DNA of 64,000 bases from Cyclobacterium salsum (GTDB lineage Bacteria; Bacteroidota; Bacteroidia; Cytophagales; Cyclobacteriaceae). Positions 1-7,541 of this stretch are shown piece by piece. The stretch covers positions 1 through 64,000 of the forward strand of contig NZ_WNKG01000017.1 in NCBI RefSeq assembly GCF_010119245.1. Reading direction: 5' to 3'. Each line of letters starts with the position of its first letter. The stretch's first letter is position 1. The position numbers and the translations under genes are program-made. The notes beneath the pieces were generated by a model. The model saw only the letters and a program-made list of their open reading frames with translations, had not been told where the DNA came from and did not search any database.

Positions 1-302
1 TATTCCTTTAAGTTACGAATCTTAGCTTATGCTTCACTTTTCAAACATAATACCTCTGTGGTTCTTTGAGTTCTCTGTGACAAAAAAAAAGTCACGAAGA
101 ACAATAAGGTAAACCTAAATCGCCGCTGTGAGTGCCATTGCAGGCAGGAAACCAAAACAAAAATCCTTACCCCCGCAATCCTCCCGCACCCTTCTGAGAA
201 ATATCAGGAATTGAGGGATCATAGGCAAATGAAAACTAAATAGAGGTTAATAGTTTTTTCAAGGCTATCAAATATCAAAATGGCAATGCTGAAAACCTGC
301 TT
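1..302. other. Window start without a gene
   Basis: No coding region is supported here. The stretch holds a near-perfect hairpin (70-102, listed separately) inside a CTCTGTGG/CTCTGTG-rich sequence. The remainder, 103-302, is low-information sequence in which I see nothing I can name. Confidence 0.5.
70..102. repeat. Imperfect inverted repeat with A9 loop
   Basis: The arms GTTCTCTGTGAC (70-81) and GTCACGAAGAAC (91-102) pair with two mismatches around a loop of nine A residues. The style (CTCTGTG-type words, hairpin, intergenic) resembles short palindromic repeats scattered in Bacteroidota genomes and echoes the CACATAG repeats further on. Only one copy is seen in the window, so calling it a repeat family is inference. 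Confidence 0.45.
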
Positions 303-902
303 CTACAACTCCCCAAACACCTCATCCAGATCCAGTACAAAACCTGAAAGAACCTGAGACTTTACTTCGTCTCCCAGCGTAAATAACCGGGAGGGTCGGT
401 ATTTTCCGGCTTCCAGGGTATAGATCAGCAAGGTACGTTCATCGGGATGCACCACCCAATATTCCTTTACACCAGAGGCTTCGTACACGTCATATTTCAA
501 TTGCAGCTCTTTCTTATTATTTCCCGGCGACAGGATTTCCACGATCAGGTCCGGAGCACCCACACAGCCCAGCTCATCCAGCTTCTCCGGGTCGCATACC
601 ACGCATAGGTCCGGCTGTACGACAGTATCGATGTCCGTATGCTTTCTGGAAGAAACCGGAAGGCGCACATCAAAGGGGGCGGTATACACCTTACAGCTTC
701 CTCCTTTTAAAAATCCGTGAATTCTCGTAACCAAAGCTACCGTAAGCTCCTCGTGGATTCTACGAGGAGCAGCTGCCTGCCGGAATACTTTTCCCCTGAT
801 CAGCTCCACCATCTCCTCCAGCTGCCAGGTAAGATAATCCGCATAGGAATAGCTTCCATAGGCGGAAAACGGTTCTTTAACTTTATCTTGAGGCTTTTCC
901 AT
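303..902 (-). CDS. Uma2 family (DUF820) PD-(D/E)XK nuclease-like protein
   Basis: A 199-residue protein of normal length for the Uma2 family, which has a PD-(D/E)XK restriction-endonuclease-like fold and is mostly uncharacterised. Visible family marks are QPDLCVV (D98), the APDLIVEILSP core (D118, E122) followed by N and K residues, and YDVYEASGVKEYWVVHP. The reading frame is open upstream to 983, but those 27 residues do not look like the family N-terminus, so I start at the ATG at 902 (MEKPQDKV). It stands alone beside a repeat-rich region, as such genes often do. The family assignment is firm; a DNA-cleaving role is only inferred from the fold. Confidence 0.85.
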   Translation of the reverse strand: MEKPQDKVKEPFSAYGSYSYADYLTWQLEEMVELIRGKVFRQAAAPRRIHEELTVALVTRIHGFLKGGSCKVYTAPFDVRLPVSSRKHTDIDTVVQPDLCVVCDPEKLDELGCVGAPDLIVEILSPGNNKKELQLKYDVYEASGVKEYWVVHPDERTLLIYTLEAGKYRPSRLFTLGDEVKSQVLSGFVLDLDEVFGEL

Positions 903-1003
903 ATTTTGCGCAATCCGAAAATGGTTATTAAAGATAACAAGATTTGGGCAAATCCACCAAAATTGCAAACTCTCGATAACCACCTATTCGAACGTACACA
1001 ATT

Positions 1004-1048
1004 CCCCCTTTTAAGGGGGTGCAGAGCCTGTCCCGACCAGAGTCGGGA
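1004..1048. repeat. Two adjacent small hairpins
   Basis: CCCCCTT/AAGGGGG (1004-1010 and 1013-1019) is followed by TCCCGAC-CAGA-GTCGGGA (1031-1048) and then a GGATTTTTT run. Each arm pair is perfect. It could serve as a terminator for transcripts arriving on the + strand, but no + strand gene lies upstream in the window. An intergenic repeat is equally likely. Confidence 0.4.
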
Positions 1049-1123
1049 GGGATTTTTTCGCAAATGACTCTTATTTAACACTTCCGTAATCCAGGTTTTC
1101 CAAACCCAATAACTTACGAGTAC

Positions 1124-1148
1124 TGGGTGAAGTATGCTACTTCACCCA
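1124..1148. repeat. Perfect 11-bp hairpin, 3-nt loop
   Basis: TGGGTGAAGTA (1124-1134), loop TGC, then TACTTCACCCA (1138-1148). The stem is perfect and no T-run follows, so a simple intrinsic terminator is unlikely. It lies in a region without genes; its role is unknown. Confidence 0.4.
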
Positions 1149-1380
1149 ACTATTTTCGGAATCATAAACAGAAAAGACCCGCCAACAAGCCATTTGTAAT
1201 GGCTAATCATGTGTATTTTAAAAAACGATTTTTTTAAGCTTGGTCCTTGGTTTCCGGCACTACAAATGCCTCATTAACGTACCCAATCAAACACCTGGGA
1301 TGAATTTGTAAACTCAACCAGTTCGGGTGCTGGAAATTTATAGATAATGGACATCCCTTCAATGAATCTACAGTGTTTTT

Positions 1381-1494
1381 AAAACCACATAGTTACATAG
1401 TTCACATAGAGGGATTCCATCAGAATTAGGACCCTTCAGCAAATACCAGGTTTTGCTGAAAAAAACTATGTGCCCTATGTGCGCTATGTGGTTT
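1381..1494. repeat. CACATAG palindromic repeat, copy 1
   Basis: About 110 bp that begins with ACCACATAG and ends with CTATGTGGT. Each end carries the heptamer (CACATAG or its close variant) three times, spaced by about two bases, so the two ends form a long imperfect hairpin. The middle contains CAGCAAATACCAGGTTTTGC. A second copy lies at 2391-2500 and is nearly the same length and sequence throughout. There is no transposase and no obvious target duplication. A REP/MITE-like intergenic element is the best description. Confidence 0.75.
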
Positions 1495-1705
1495 ATTTAT
1501 CTTCGTACTGAACACGCCATTGCCGTAAATGAATAACAGCTTTGGTCCCAGGCCATCTCATTCCTGTAGCGTTTGGCAGTCCTTTTTCGTCTTAAAGGAA
1601 AAAGGGGAATGGATTAGGAAATTAAAAATAAAACCTGTATGTTTAGTAGTGTTTTTAATCCTTTCTTTTTAACCTGGGTGGAGTAGCGATTAAAATTCGA
1701 TTAAT

Positions 1706-2262
1706 ATGAAGAAATTAGTAGTTTTTAAAAGAAAGTGGATAGCTTTTTTAATTATGATTCATGCTATTCTAATTGAAACAGGTTGTGTTGAAGATATGTC
1801 TTTGCCTCCTCTTGAGGCGCAATTCCAACTTCTTGATATTTCAGATAATCCTACTATTTCATTTGGAGAAGGGGAAGATATAATATTTGATTACCAAATA
1901 GTAAATTCTGGAAACAAGGTTGTTTCATGGGAAGGCACTAATGGTGGACCTATACCCCTATATCCTGTATTTCAGATTTTTAGAAAACCTGTTAATCCTT
2001 AGTAGGTTCGGTATATGATCCAAAATTAATCGGTTTTGATTTAGACCTGGGCCGAACCCTTATGCCTGGAGAGAGGGTTGTCATTAAGGTTACTTGGTTA
2101 GGAGATTTGGAAAAAACCGAAGTTTCCTGGGGAGGGCTGAGCTATCCAAAGAATTTGCCATTGCCTAAAGGAGAGTATATTGTGGAATTTGAGCATAAGT
2201 TTGAAACTCCAAAATTTGAAAATTTCAAGGTACAAGTTCTTTTAGATTTTGAAGTTAATTGA
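1706..2262 (+). pseudogene. Frameshifted small lipoprotein
   Basis: Two frames read on as one protein. The first (1706-2002) has a lipoprotein signal (MKKLVVFKRKW, hydrophobic core, then ETGC) and ends at RKPVNP-stop. The second is open from 1996 (SLVGSVYDPK) to 2262 and contains LMPGERVVIKVTW and PLPKGEYIVEF. One missing base at about 1997-2000 would join them as NPLVGSVYDP. The joined product of about 185 residues has an all-beta look, with spacing reminiscent of BsuPI/intracellular-proteinase-inhibitor-like domains; that resemblance is weak. It is either a real pseudogene or a sequencing error. The two CACATAG repeats flank it. Confidence 0.65.
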
Positions 2263-2272
2263 ATATTGTTTG

Positions 2273-2371
2273 TTGAATAGCCCTAAAATCGTTACGAAAA
2301 CATTTTACCTATTACTTACGTTTCTTATAGTTACAGCATTTACCCAAGCCCAGGTTACTATAATACCCTGA
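2273..2371 (+). pseudogene. Orphan signal-peptide stub of an exported protein
   Basis: From a possible TTG at 2273 the frame reads NSPKIVTKTF, then a leucine-rich hydrophobic core (YLLLTFLIVTAF), then the cleavage-like TQAQ, and stops six residues later at 2371. That is a complete N-terminal signal peptide of the kind seen on Bacteroidota secreted proteins, with no mature protein behind it. I read it as the 5' remnant of a deleted gene; the repeat at 2391 begins 20 bases downstream, close to the deletion point. Confidence 0.45.
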
Positions 2372-2390
2372 ATCTTCATGGTATTTTTTT

Positions 2391-2500
2391 AACCACATAG
2401 TGACATAGTTCACATAGAGGGCTTCCCTCAGAATCATGACCCCTCAGCAAATTCCAGGTTTTGCCGCAATAAACTATGTGCTCTATGTGTGCTATGTGGT
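2391..2500. repeat. CACATAG palindromic repeat, copy 2
   Basis: Starts AACCACATAG and ends GCTATGTGGT. It matches copy 1 (1381-1494) across its length with scattered substitutions, including the internal CAGCAAATTCCAGGTTTTGC. Same orientation as copy 1, about 1 kb apart, flanking the broken lipoprotein. Between 2501 and 2634 I see nothing further before the glycosidase start. Confidence 0.75.
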
Positions 2501-2634
2501 AAAATTTTTCCATGGTGGAAATTCATGAAAATTGGATGTCCATTAAAAAGGATCACTGGTTTTTTGGCAATTATTTTTTACTTTGGCCACTGGTGATTCA
2601 AGGCCGAATACAAACCAAATAACCTGTTAAACCC

Positions 2635-3789
2635 ATGTCATTCCATTCCAATTCCAGAAGAGATTTTCTCAAAAAGTCCAGCTTGCTAACAGTAGGGTTG
2701 GGAATATCCATGCCCCAAAGCAGCCCTGCTTCAACTAAGGGTCAAAACCAATTGCCCCGATGGCGGGGTTTTAATTTGCTGGATTTTTTTAATCCGGATC
2801 CGGATAAGGGACGCAAAAGCAAAGACGAGTATTTCAAATGGATGGCCGACTGGGGTTTTGATTTTGTCCGCATTCCGATTTCCTATCCCAGCTACCTGGA
2901 TTTTGACCGCAGCAAGCCCATCACTCCCGAAGAGGTGATGCAATTCGATGAACGGAGGCTGGAAGAAATTGATACGCTGATCGACCAATGCCATGCGCAA
3001 AATTTGCATGTCAGCCTGAACCTTCACCGAGCACCGGGCTTCTGCATCAATGCGGGTTTTCAGGAACCCTACAACCTCTGGGAAGAAGCCGAAGCACTGG
3101 ATGCTTTCTGTGCCCATTGGGAAATGTGGGCAAAACGGTATAAAAATATCTCTTCCAAAAAGCTAAGTTTTGACCTGGTCAATGAGCCCTTTAAACGGGA
3201 AAATCCAAACGATCAACACTCTCCCGGAGGACCCGTTCCGGTGGCAGAATACCGAAAGGTGGCTCAGGCAGCCCTGGATACCATCAAATCCGTCAAAAAA
3301 AATCGACTCGTCATTGCCGATGGTAACGGGGGTGGGAGCATGGCAGTACCCGAACTGGCGGACCTGGACCTGCACCAGAGTTGCCGGGGTTATTTTCCCA
3401 TGCACATTTCCCACCACAAGGCCTCCTGGGTATTCAAGGATCCGGATGGCCTGAAAGATCCGGTTTGGCCCGGCATGAACAATGAAAAATACTACAGCCG
3501 GGAGGATTTGGAGAAACACTATGCCCCCTGGATATCGTTGCTGGAACAAGGGGTAGGCGTGCATTGTGGGGAATTGGGTTGCTATAATAAAACGCCCCAC
3601 GAGGTGTTTTTATCCTGGTTTGAAGACATACTGGACATACAACATGCCCATGGGATAGGTTTTGGCCTTTGGGAGTTTTCGGGTACTTTTGGGGTATTAA
3701 ACTCTGGCAGGGAGGATGTGGTATACGAAGATTGGTATGGAGAAAAACTAGATTGCAAACTGCTAAACTTGTTAATGAAATATGCCTGA
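2635..3789 (+). CDS. Glycoside hydrolase family 5 (cellulase-type), exported
   Basis: A 384-residue secreted glycosidase. The N-terminus carries a twin-arginine-type signal (SRRDFLKKSS followed by a hydrophobic stretch). The GH5 TIM barrel follows, with RWRGFNLLDFF, FDFVRIPISYPSY, the acid/base glutamate in LVNEPF (E184) and the nucleophile glutamate in GVHCGELGCYN (E313), so both catalytic residues are present. It probably hydrolyses beta-glucans or mannans in the periplasm; substrate cannot be told from sequence. Its last codons overlap the next gene by 8 bases (ATG inside ATGAAATATGCCTGA), which indicates co-translation with the alpha/beta hydrolase. Confidence 0.9.
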   Translation: MSFHSNSRRDFLKKSSLLTVGLGISMPQSSPASTKGQNQLPRWRGFNLLDFFNPDPDKGRKSKDEYFKWMADWGFDFVRIPISYPSYLDFDRSKPITPEEVMQFDERRLEEIDTLIDQCHAQNLHVSLNLHRAPGFCINAGFQEPYNLWEEAEALDAFCAHWEMWAKRYKNISSKKLSFDLVNEPFKRENPNDQHSPGGPVPVAEYRKVAQAALDTIKSVKKNRLVIADGNGGGSMAVPELADLDLHQSCRGYFPMHISHHKASWVFKDPDGLKDPVWPGMNNEKYYSREDLEKHYAPWISLLEQGVGVHCGELGCYNKTPHEVFLSWFEDILDIQHAHGIGFGLWEFSGTFGVLNSGREDVVYEDWYGEKLDCKLLNLLMKYA

Positions 3790-4558
3790 AATCGCCTATT
3801 TGAAATACGGAAAAGGACTACCGCTGGTATTGCTCCCAGGATTTGGCGAAACCAAAGAAATGTGGACCGATTTTGCAAAGCCGCTGGCAGACCGCTATGA
3901 AGTCTGGTGTCCGGATCTACCCGGTTTTGGGGAAAGTAAAGCGCCGGAAGAAGGCTTTACCCTGCAATCTGTTGCTCAAACGCAGGGGCAATGGTTGGTA
4001 AACCAAGGAATTCCAAACGCTTGCCTGCTAGGCCATTCGCTGGGAGGCTACCTGGTATTGGAAATGGCTGCTTTGCCGGACCTTTCGCTATCGGCCATTG
4101 CCTTGTTTCATTCCGCAGCCTTTGCCGACACGCCCACGAAAAAAGAAACTAGAGACCAGACGGTTGCCTTTGTGGAAAAGCATGGGGTAGCGCCATTTAT
4201 TCGTTCCTTTGTGCCTCCCCTGTTTGCGGCAGAAAACCGAGAGGCCTGTGGGCTAGCCATCGAAAACCTGGTTTCCAGGGGGCTGCTCCATCCGAAAGAA
4301 AGCCTTATTGGCTTCACCCGGGCCATGCGAGACCGAAACGAACACCTGGACACCTTAAAGAAATTTTCCGGTCCGAAATTAATGATCTGCGGGGACAAAG
4401 ACCCGGCGGTTCCACTAGATGCCAGCCTGAAACACGAGCAGGCGGTGACGGATTTCAATATCCTGGAAAATTGCGGTCACATGGGCATGTTTGAAAAACA
4501 AAACGAATCCCAAACCATTCTAAAAAATTTTCTGCAACCCCTTTCTGTCAATAAGTAG
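3782..4558 (+). CDS. Alpha/beta fold hydrolase
   Basis: A 258-residue cytoplasmic alpha/beta hydrolase of complete length. It has the oxyanion region LLPGFGETKEMW (18-29), PDLPGFGES, the nucleophile elbow GHSLGG (S86), the acid in CGDKDPAVP and the base histidine in ENCGHMGMFE near the C-terminus. No signal peptide is present, unlike the upstream glycosidase whose stop it overlaps by 8 bases. The pairing suggests a role in handling products of that locus, for example de-esterification, but this is inference. It converges on, and overlaps by 11 bases, the SDR gene on the opposite strand. Confidence 0.88.
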   Translation: MPEIAYLKYGKGLPLVLLPGFGETKEMWTDFAKPLADRYEVWCPDLPGFGESKAPEEGFTLQSVAQTQGQWLVNQGIPNACLLGHSLGGYLVLEMAALPDLSLSAIALFHSAAFADTPTKKETRDQTVAFVEKHGVAPFIRSFVPPLFAAENREACGLAIENLVSRGLLHPKESLIGFTRAMRDRNEHLDTLKKFSGPKLMICGDKDPAVPLDASLKHEQAVTDFNILENCGHMGMFEKQNESQTILKNFLQPLSVNK

Positions 4559-5309
4559 CCCTGCCTCCGGATAAATCATAGATAAAACCAGTGGTAAAGC
4601 TGGCTTCGTCCGAACAGATCCAACAAGCCATGGCGGCAACTTCTTCCACGGTACCCAGCCGTTGCATCGGAATTTTGGAGGCCATGTATTCCAATTGCTC
4701 CGGTGCCGTATCGGCATTCATCGGCGTACGAATGACGGCCGGTGCCAGGCCATTGACGGTAATACCTGTAGCGGCATATTCCTTACCTAGCGCCTTGACC
4801 AAACCAATGACCCCGGCTTTGGTAGCCGAATACCCGACCATATTGGGATTACCTTCTTTCCCGGCAATGGAAGCAATCAGAAGAATCCGTCCTTTTCCAC
4901 CCTTTTCCATCCAGGTCAAGGCGTATTTACTGGTTAGAAAGGAACCTCTTAAGTTTACCTGATAAATTTCATCAAAGGCTGCGGTGGGATAATCGGTGAT
5001 TTTTGTTTGCGTAGGACCCACGATACCGGCAGAATTGACCAGTATGTCTAATCTGCCAAAGTCTTCAATCGTCTTTCGGAAGGCCCGTTCCACCGCCTCT
5101 TCATCCGAAATATCGACGATCGTGGCTTTTACCCGTATCCCTTTTGCCTGCCATTCGCTTTCCAGGGCTTTTAATTTCTCCTCCTTGATATCCCACAGTG
5201 CAATGCTGGCTCCTTCAGCGGCCATGCGTTGGGCGATTGCCTTGCCAATGCCATCGGCAGCCCCTGTGATTACGGCTACCCGATCGGCGTATCGTTTTTT
5301 ACTCTCCAT
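4548..5309 (-). CDS. SDR family NAD(P)-dependent oxidoreductase
   Basis: A 253-residue classical short-chain dehydrogenase. The nucleotide-binding motif TGAADGIG is at 15-22, NSAG at 92-95, N119, and the catalytic S147 and YSATK (Y160, K164) are all in place. Asp40 at the end of the second beta strand (ALWD) favours NAD(H) over NADP(H). It resembles 3-oxoacyl-ACP reductase and sugar/polyol dehydrogenase subgroups; substrate unknown. It is monocistronic, starting from the ATG at 5309, and its 3' end overlaps the convergent hydrolase. Confidence 0.88.
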   Translation of the reverse strand: MESKKRYADRVAVITGAADGIGKAIAQRMAAEGASIALWDIKEEKLKALESEWQAKGIRVKATIVDISDEEAVERAFRKTIEDFGRLDILVNSAGIVGPTQTKITDYPTAAFDEIYQVNLRGSFLTSKYALTWMEKGGKGRILLIASIAGKEGNPNMVGYSATKAGVIGLVKALGKEYAATGITVNGLAPAVIRTPMNADTAPEQLEYMASKIPMQRLGTVEEVAAMACWICSDEASFTTGFIYDLSGGRATY

Positions 5310-5578
5310 TCAAGTACTTTTTCGGTTATCGTGAGGCTAAAATAAGAAAGTACTGCCAAATGTCCGGAACCTACTCATTTTTTTTCTCAATTTTTCATAT
5401 ATCCTGTTTATTGAGCTATAGATCTGATTTTTACCGCATTTCCTACACGTTTTTGTTTAGGTAGACTCCTGTTTATTCGGCAAAAAAGACGAATTAAAAG
5501 GTGAAAAAACTTGATAAGTGGAAATTTTTATTTTTCTTTAAGAACTTATCAATCAATCAATTCACCCCAGGTGTGTCC

Positions 5579-6163
5579 ATGAAAAACCAATCCAAACAGG
5601 CATCCAGGCAGGCCACCGTCAGTGAGTGGGTTAAAGACCACGGAGACTATCTATTCAGTTGGGCCTATCATAAAACCGGTAATCGGGAAGTTGCTGAAGA
5701 CCTGGTGCAAGAGGTCTTTCTAGCCGCTGTAAAGAATTTTGAGGGATTTCAGGAAAAAAGCAGTCCCAAAACCTGGCTTCTCAAAATCCTAAATCATAAA
5801 ATCATCGACCACTACCGGAAGGCCGCCAAAAAAACCCTTCATTTGGACGATCAGGCGTTTCAGTTTACGGAAACACTTTTTAATGCCAATGGCAACTGGA
5901 AAGCCAATGGTTTGGAAGAGGCCTGGTCTAACGATACGCACTTATTGGATGACCCTGCCTTTAACGATGTAATGAACGTTTGCATGGAAGATCTCCCTCC
6001 ACGCTGGCGGCTGGCCGTGATCTCCAAATATATTTTTGATAAAGAAACCCTGGAAATCTGTCAGGAACTGGAAATCAGTAAGACTAATTATTGGCAGGTA
6101 TTACACCGGGCCAAATTGCTGCTGAAAAAATGCCTGGAAGTAAATTGGTTTGGCGCTAACTGA
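5579..6163 (+). CDS. ECF-type RNA polymerase sigma factor
   Basis: A 194-residue sigma-70 family factor with sigma2 (LFSWAYHKTGNREVAEDLVQ, -10 recognition and core binding, about 25-95) and sigma4 (EDLPPRWRLAVISKYIF then a helix-turn-helix, about 135-190). The frame is open upstream to a GTG at 5501, but the extra 26 residues look non-conserved, so I prefer the ATG at 5579 (MKNQSK). It is followed after 10 bases by a zinc anti-sigma gene, the standard ECF pair arrangement. The spacer between regions 2 and 4 is long (about 45 residues, Asn/Asp-rich), like SigZ-type factors of Bacteroidota. It probably autoregulates this locus. Confidence 0.88.
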   Translation: MKNQSKQASRQATVSEWVKDHGDYLFSWAYHKTGNREVAEDLVQEVFLAAVKNFEGFQEKSSPKTWLLKILNHKIIDHYRKAAKKTLHLDDQAFQFTETLFNANGNWKANGLEEAWSNDTHLLDDPAFNDVMNVCMEDLPPRWRLAVISKYIFDKETLEICQELEISKTNYWQVLHRAKLLLKKCLEVNWFGAN

Positions 6164-6173
6164 TCCAACTAAT

Positions 6174-6446
6174 ATGAATTTAGAAAAAATCATGACCATT
6201 ATGCTTCTTTCCTGTAAGGAAGCTACTTGTCTTATTGAAAAAAAATCCGTCTTTCCCCTTACTTTTAAAGAGAAGTGCCGGCTGTATATTCATGTAAAGA
6301 TGTGTGTGGTTTGCAATCTTTACCGGCACCAAAGTAAAACGATTGAGCGAGCCCTTTCCAAATGGATCAACACGGAAGGAGCTACCGGAGACCTACTGCC
6401 TCCTGAGACGAAAGAACGGATTATTGAAAAAATAAAAGAAGATTAA
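6174..6446 (+). CDS. Soluble zinc-binding anti-sigma factor (ZAS-type)
   Basis: A 90-residue protein that begins LLSCKEATCLIEKK, a common opening of zf-HC2 anti-sigma factors, and carries the HVKMCVVC signature, that is H-x3-C-x2-C (H40, C44, C47), the zinc-binding ZAS motif. Further cysteines lie at 14, 19 and 35. No transmembrane segment is present, unlike most envelope-sensing anti-sigmas, so a cytoplasmic redox or zinc sensor (in the manner of RsrA or ChrR) is more likely. I start at the ATG at 6174 rather than the upstream in-frame start at 6150 that overlaps the sigma gene. It is presumed to bind and inhibit the sigma factor encoded just upstream. Confidence 0.78.
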   Translation: MNLEKIMTIMLLSCKEATCLIEKKSVFPLTFKEKCRLYIHVKMCVVCNLYRHQSKTIERALSKWINTEGATGDLLPPETKERIIEKIKED

Positions 6447-6485
6447 AATTTTTTGTCAGGAAACACCTGGCTTTCCGACTACTCT

Positions 6486-6523
6486 ATCAGCAATTAAGAT
6501 AACGAACAATTATCCTGGCTGAT
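6486..6523 (+). promoter_or_regulatory. Nested palindrome upstream of FMN oxidoreductase
   Basis: Outer arms ATCAGC (6486-6491) and GCTGAT (6518-6523) enclose inner arms GATAA (6498-6502) and TTATC (6510-6514). A second hairpin, GACCGT/ACGGTC (6540-6545, 6556-6561), follows. Both lie in the 167-base gap between the anti-sigma and oxidoreductase genes. It could be an operator, an RNA hairpin or an attenuator; the sequence does not decide. Confidence 0.35.
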
Positions 6524-6613
6524 GGAAATTTAGCGAACAGACCGTTGCCTTTTTGACGGTCCCCCTTTTAAAATTTTTCTCAGTTTCAGGATGATGCCTT
6601 GAATCAATCAAAC

Positions 6614-7357
6614 ATGAAACTGAATACCTTTCAACAACAACTTAATCAGGACAGCCCCTATGATTTTTCAAGGTTAAGTGCCATTTTTCTCAACTGCACC
6701 TTAAAAAAATCTCCGGAGCAATCCCATACCGAAGGGTTGATTCGAATGAGTCAGGCTATCATGGAAGCCAATGGAATTCGGACAGAGATAATCCGGCCGG
6801 TGGATCACCGGATCGCTTTTGGGGTCTATCCAGACATGACCACCAAGGGCTGGGAGGTGGATGATTGGCCTCCCATTCAGAAAAAAATCATGGAAGCCGA
6901 TATCCTGGTATTGGGAACGCCCATTTGGCTGGGAGAAAAATCCTCCGTGGCCTCTTTAGCAATCGAACGCCTCTATGGGTTTTCCGGGGAATTGAACAAA
7001 GAGGGCCAATATGCCTATTACGGGAAAGTTGGAGGCTGCCTGGTGACTGGTAACGAGGACGGCGTGAAGCATTGCGCCATGAGTGTCCTATATGCCCTGC
7101 AACATCTGGGTTATTCCATTCCTCCACAAGCAGATGCCGGATGGATCGGCGAGGCCGGGCCCGGGCCCTCTTACCTGGATAAGGGATCCGGCGGACCTGA
7201 AAACGACTTTACCAACCGCAATACCACCTTTATGACCTGGAACCTGATGCACCAGGCGCAGCTACTAAAAACAAATGGCATCCCTGCATACGGAAATCAA
7301 CGAACCGCCTGGGATGATCGAAAAAGTAAAGACCACCCCAACCCTGAATATAGATAA
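6614..7357 (+). CDS. NAD(P)H-dependent FMN oxidoreductase, flavodoxin-fold
   Basis: A 247-residue protein of the NADPH-dependent FMN reductase/flavodoxin superfamily. After a leader it has LSAIFLNCTLKKSPEQSHTE, the phosphate-binding loop of FMN, then ADILVLGTPIWLGEKSS and GGCLVTGNEDG, which line the flavin. The frame opens at a TTG (6599); I choose the ATG at 6614. It lies in the same strand run as the sigma/ZAS pair, which makes a redox-stress role plausible: reduction of quinones, nitro compounds or thiol-linked targets. It belongs to the larger Bacteroidota/Actinobacteria subgroup with a C-terminal extension (NTTFMTWNLMH). Substrate unknown. Confidence 0.82.
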   Translation: MKLNTFQQQLNQDSPYDFSRLSAIFLNCTLKKSPEQSHTEGLIRMSQAIMEANGIRTEIIRPVDHRIAFGVYPDMTTKGWEVDDWPPIQKKIMEADILVLGTPIWLGEKSSVASLAIERLYGFSGELNKEGQYAYYGKVGGCLVTGNEDGVKHCAMSVLYALQHLGYSIPPQADAGWIGEAGPGPSYLDKGSGGPENDFTNRNTTFMTWNLMHQAQLLKTNGIPAYGNQRTAWDDRKSKDHPNPEYR

Positions 7358-7367
7358 ATTAAAAACC

Positions 7368-7538
7368 ATGAAAACCATGAAAAAACTAGTCGCCATTGTC
7401 TTAACCCTTCTTGCTATCGCACTCATCGTGATGGGTATCGGGAATTTTATGATTCCACCTGCATTAACCGGAATTGGCTTTCTAGCCATTGCATTTATCT
7501 TTTTTAAAGAAGATCAACACAAAAACTTTGATAAATAA
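7368..7538 (+). CDS. Small two-helix membrane protein
   Basis: A 56-residue protein from the ATG at 7368 (a second ATG follows at 7377). Two hydrophobic segments, KKLVAIVLTLLAIALIVMGI and PPALTGIGFLAIAFIFF, are separated by a short turn, and a charged tail (KEDQHKNFDK) follows. No family is recognised. The gene sits 10 bases after the FMN oxidoreductase and 3 bases before the barrel gene, so it is probably co-transcribed. The longer upstream frame (from 7275) overlaps the oxidoreductase and is unlikely. Confidence 0.6.
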   Translation: MKTMKKLVAIVLTLLAIALIVMGIGNFMIPPALTGIGFLAIAFIFFKEDQHKNFDK

Positions 7539-7541
7539 GCT

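Larger units (their letters stand above)
903..1705. other. 800-bp non-coding, hairpin-rich stretch
   Basis: No gene is supported. It contains two adjacent hairpins (1004-1048), a perfect 11-bp hairpin (1124-1148) and copy 1 of the CACATAG repeat (1381-1494), all listed separately. A further inverted repeat, CCTTTTTC...GAAAAAGG, lies near 1581-1606. The rest shows short open frames without family features. Confidence 0.5.
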
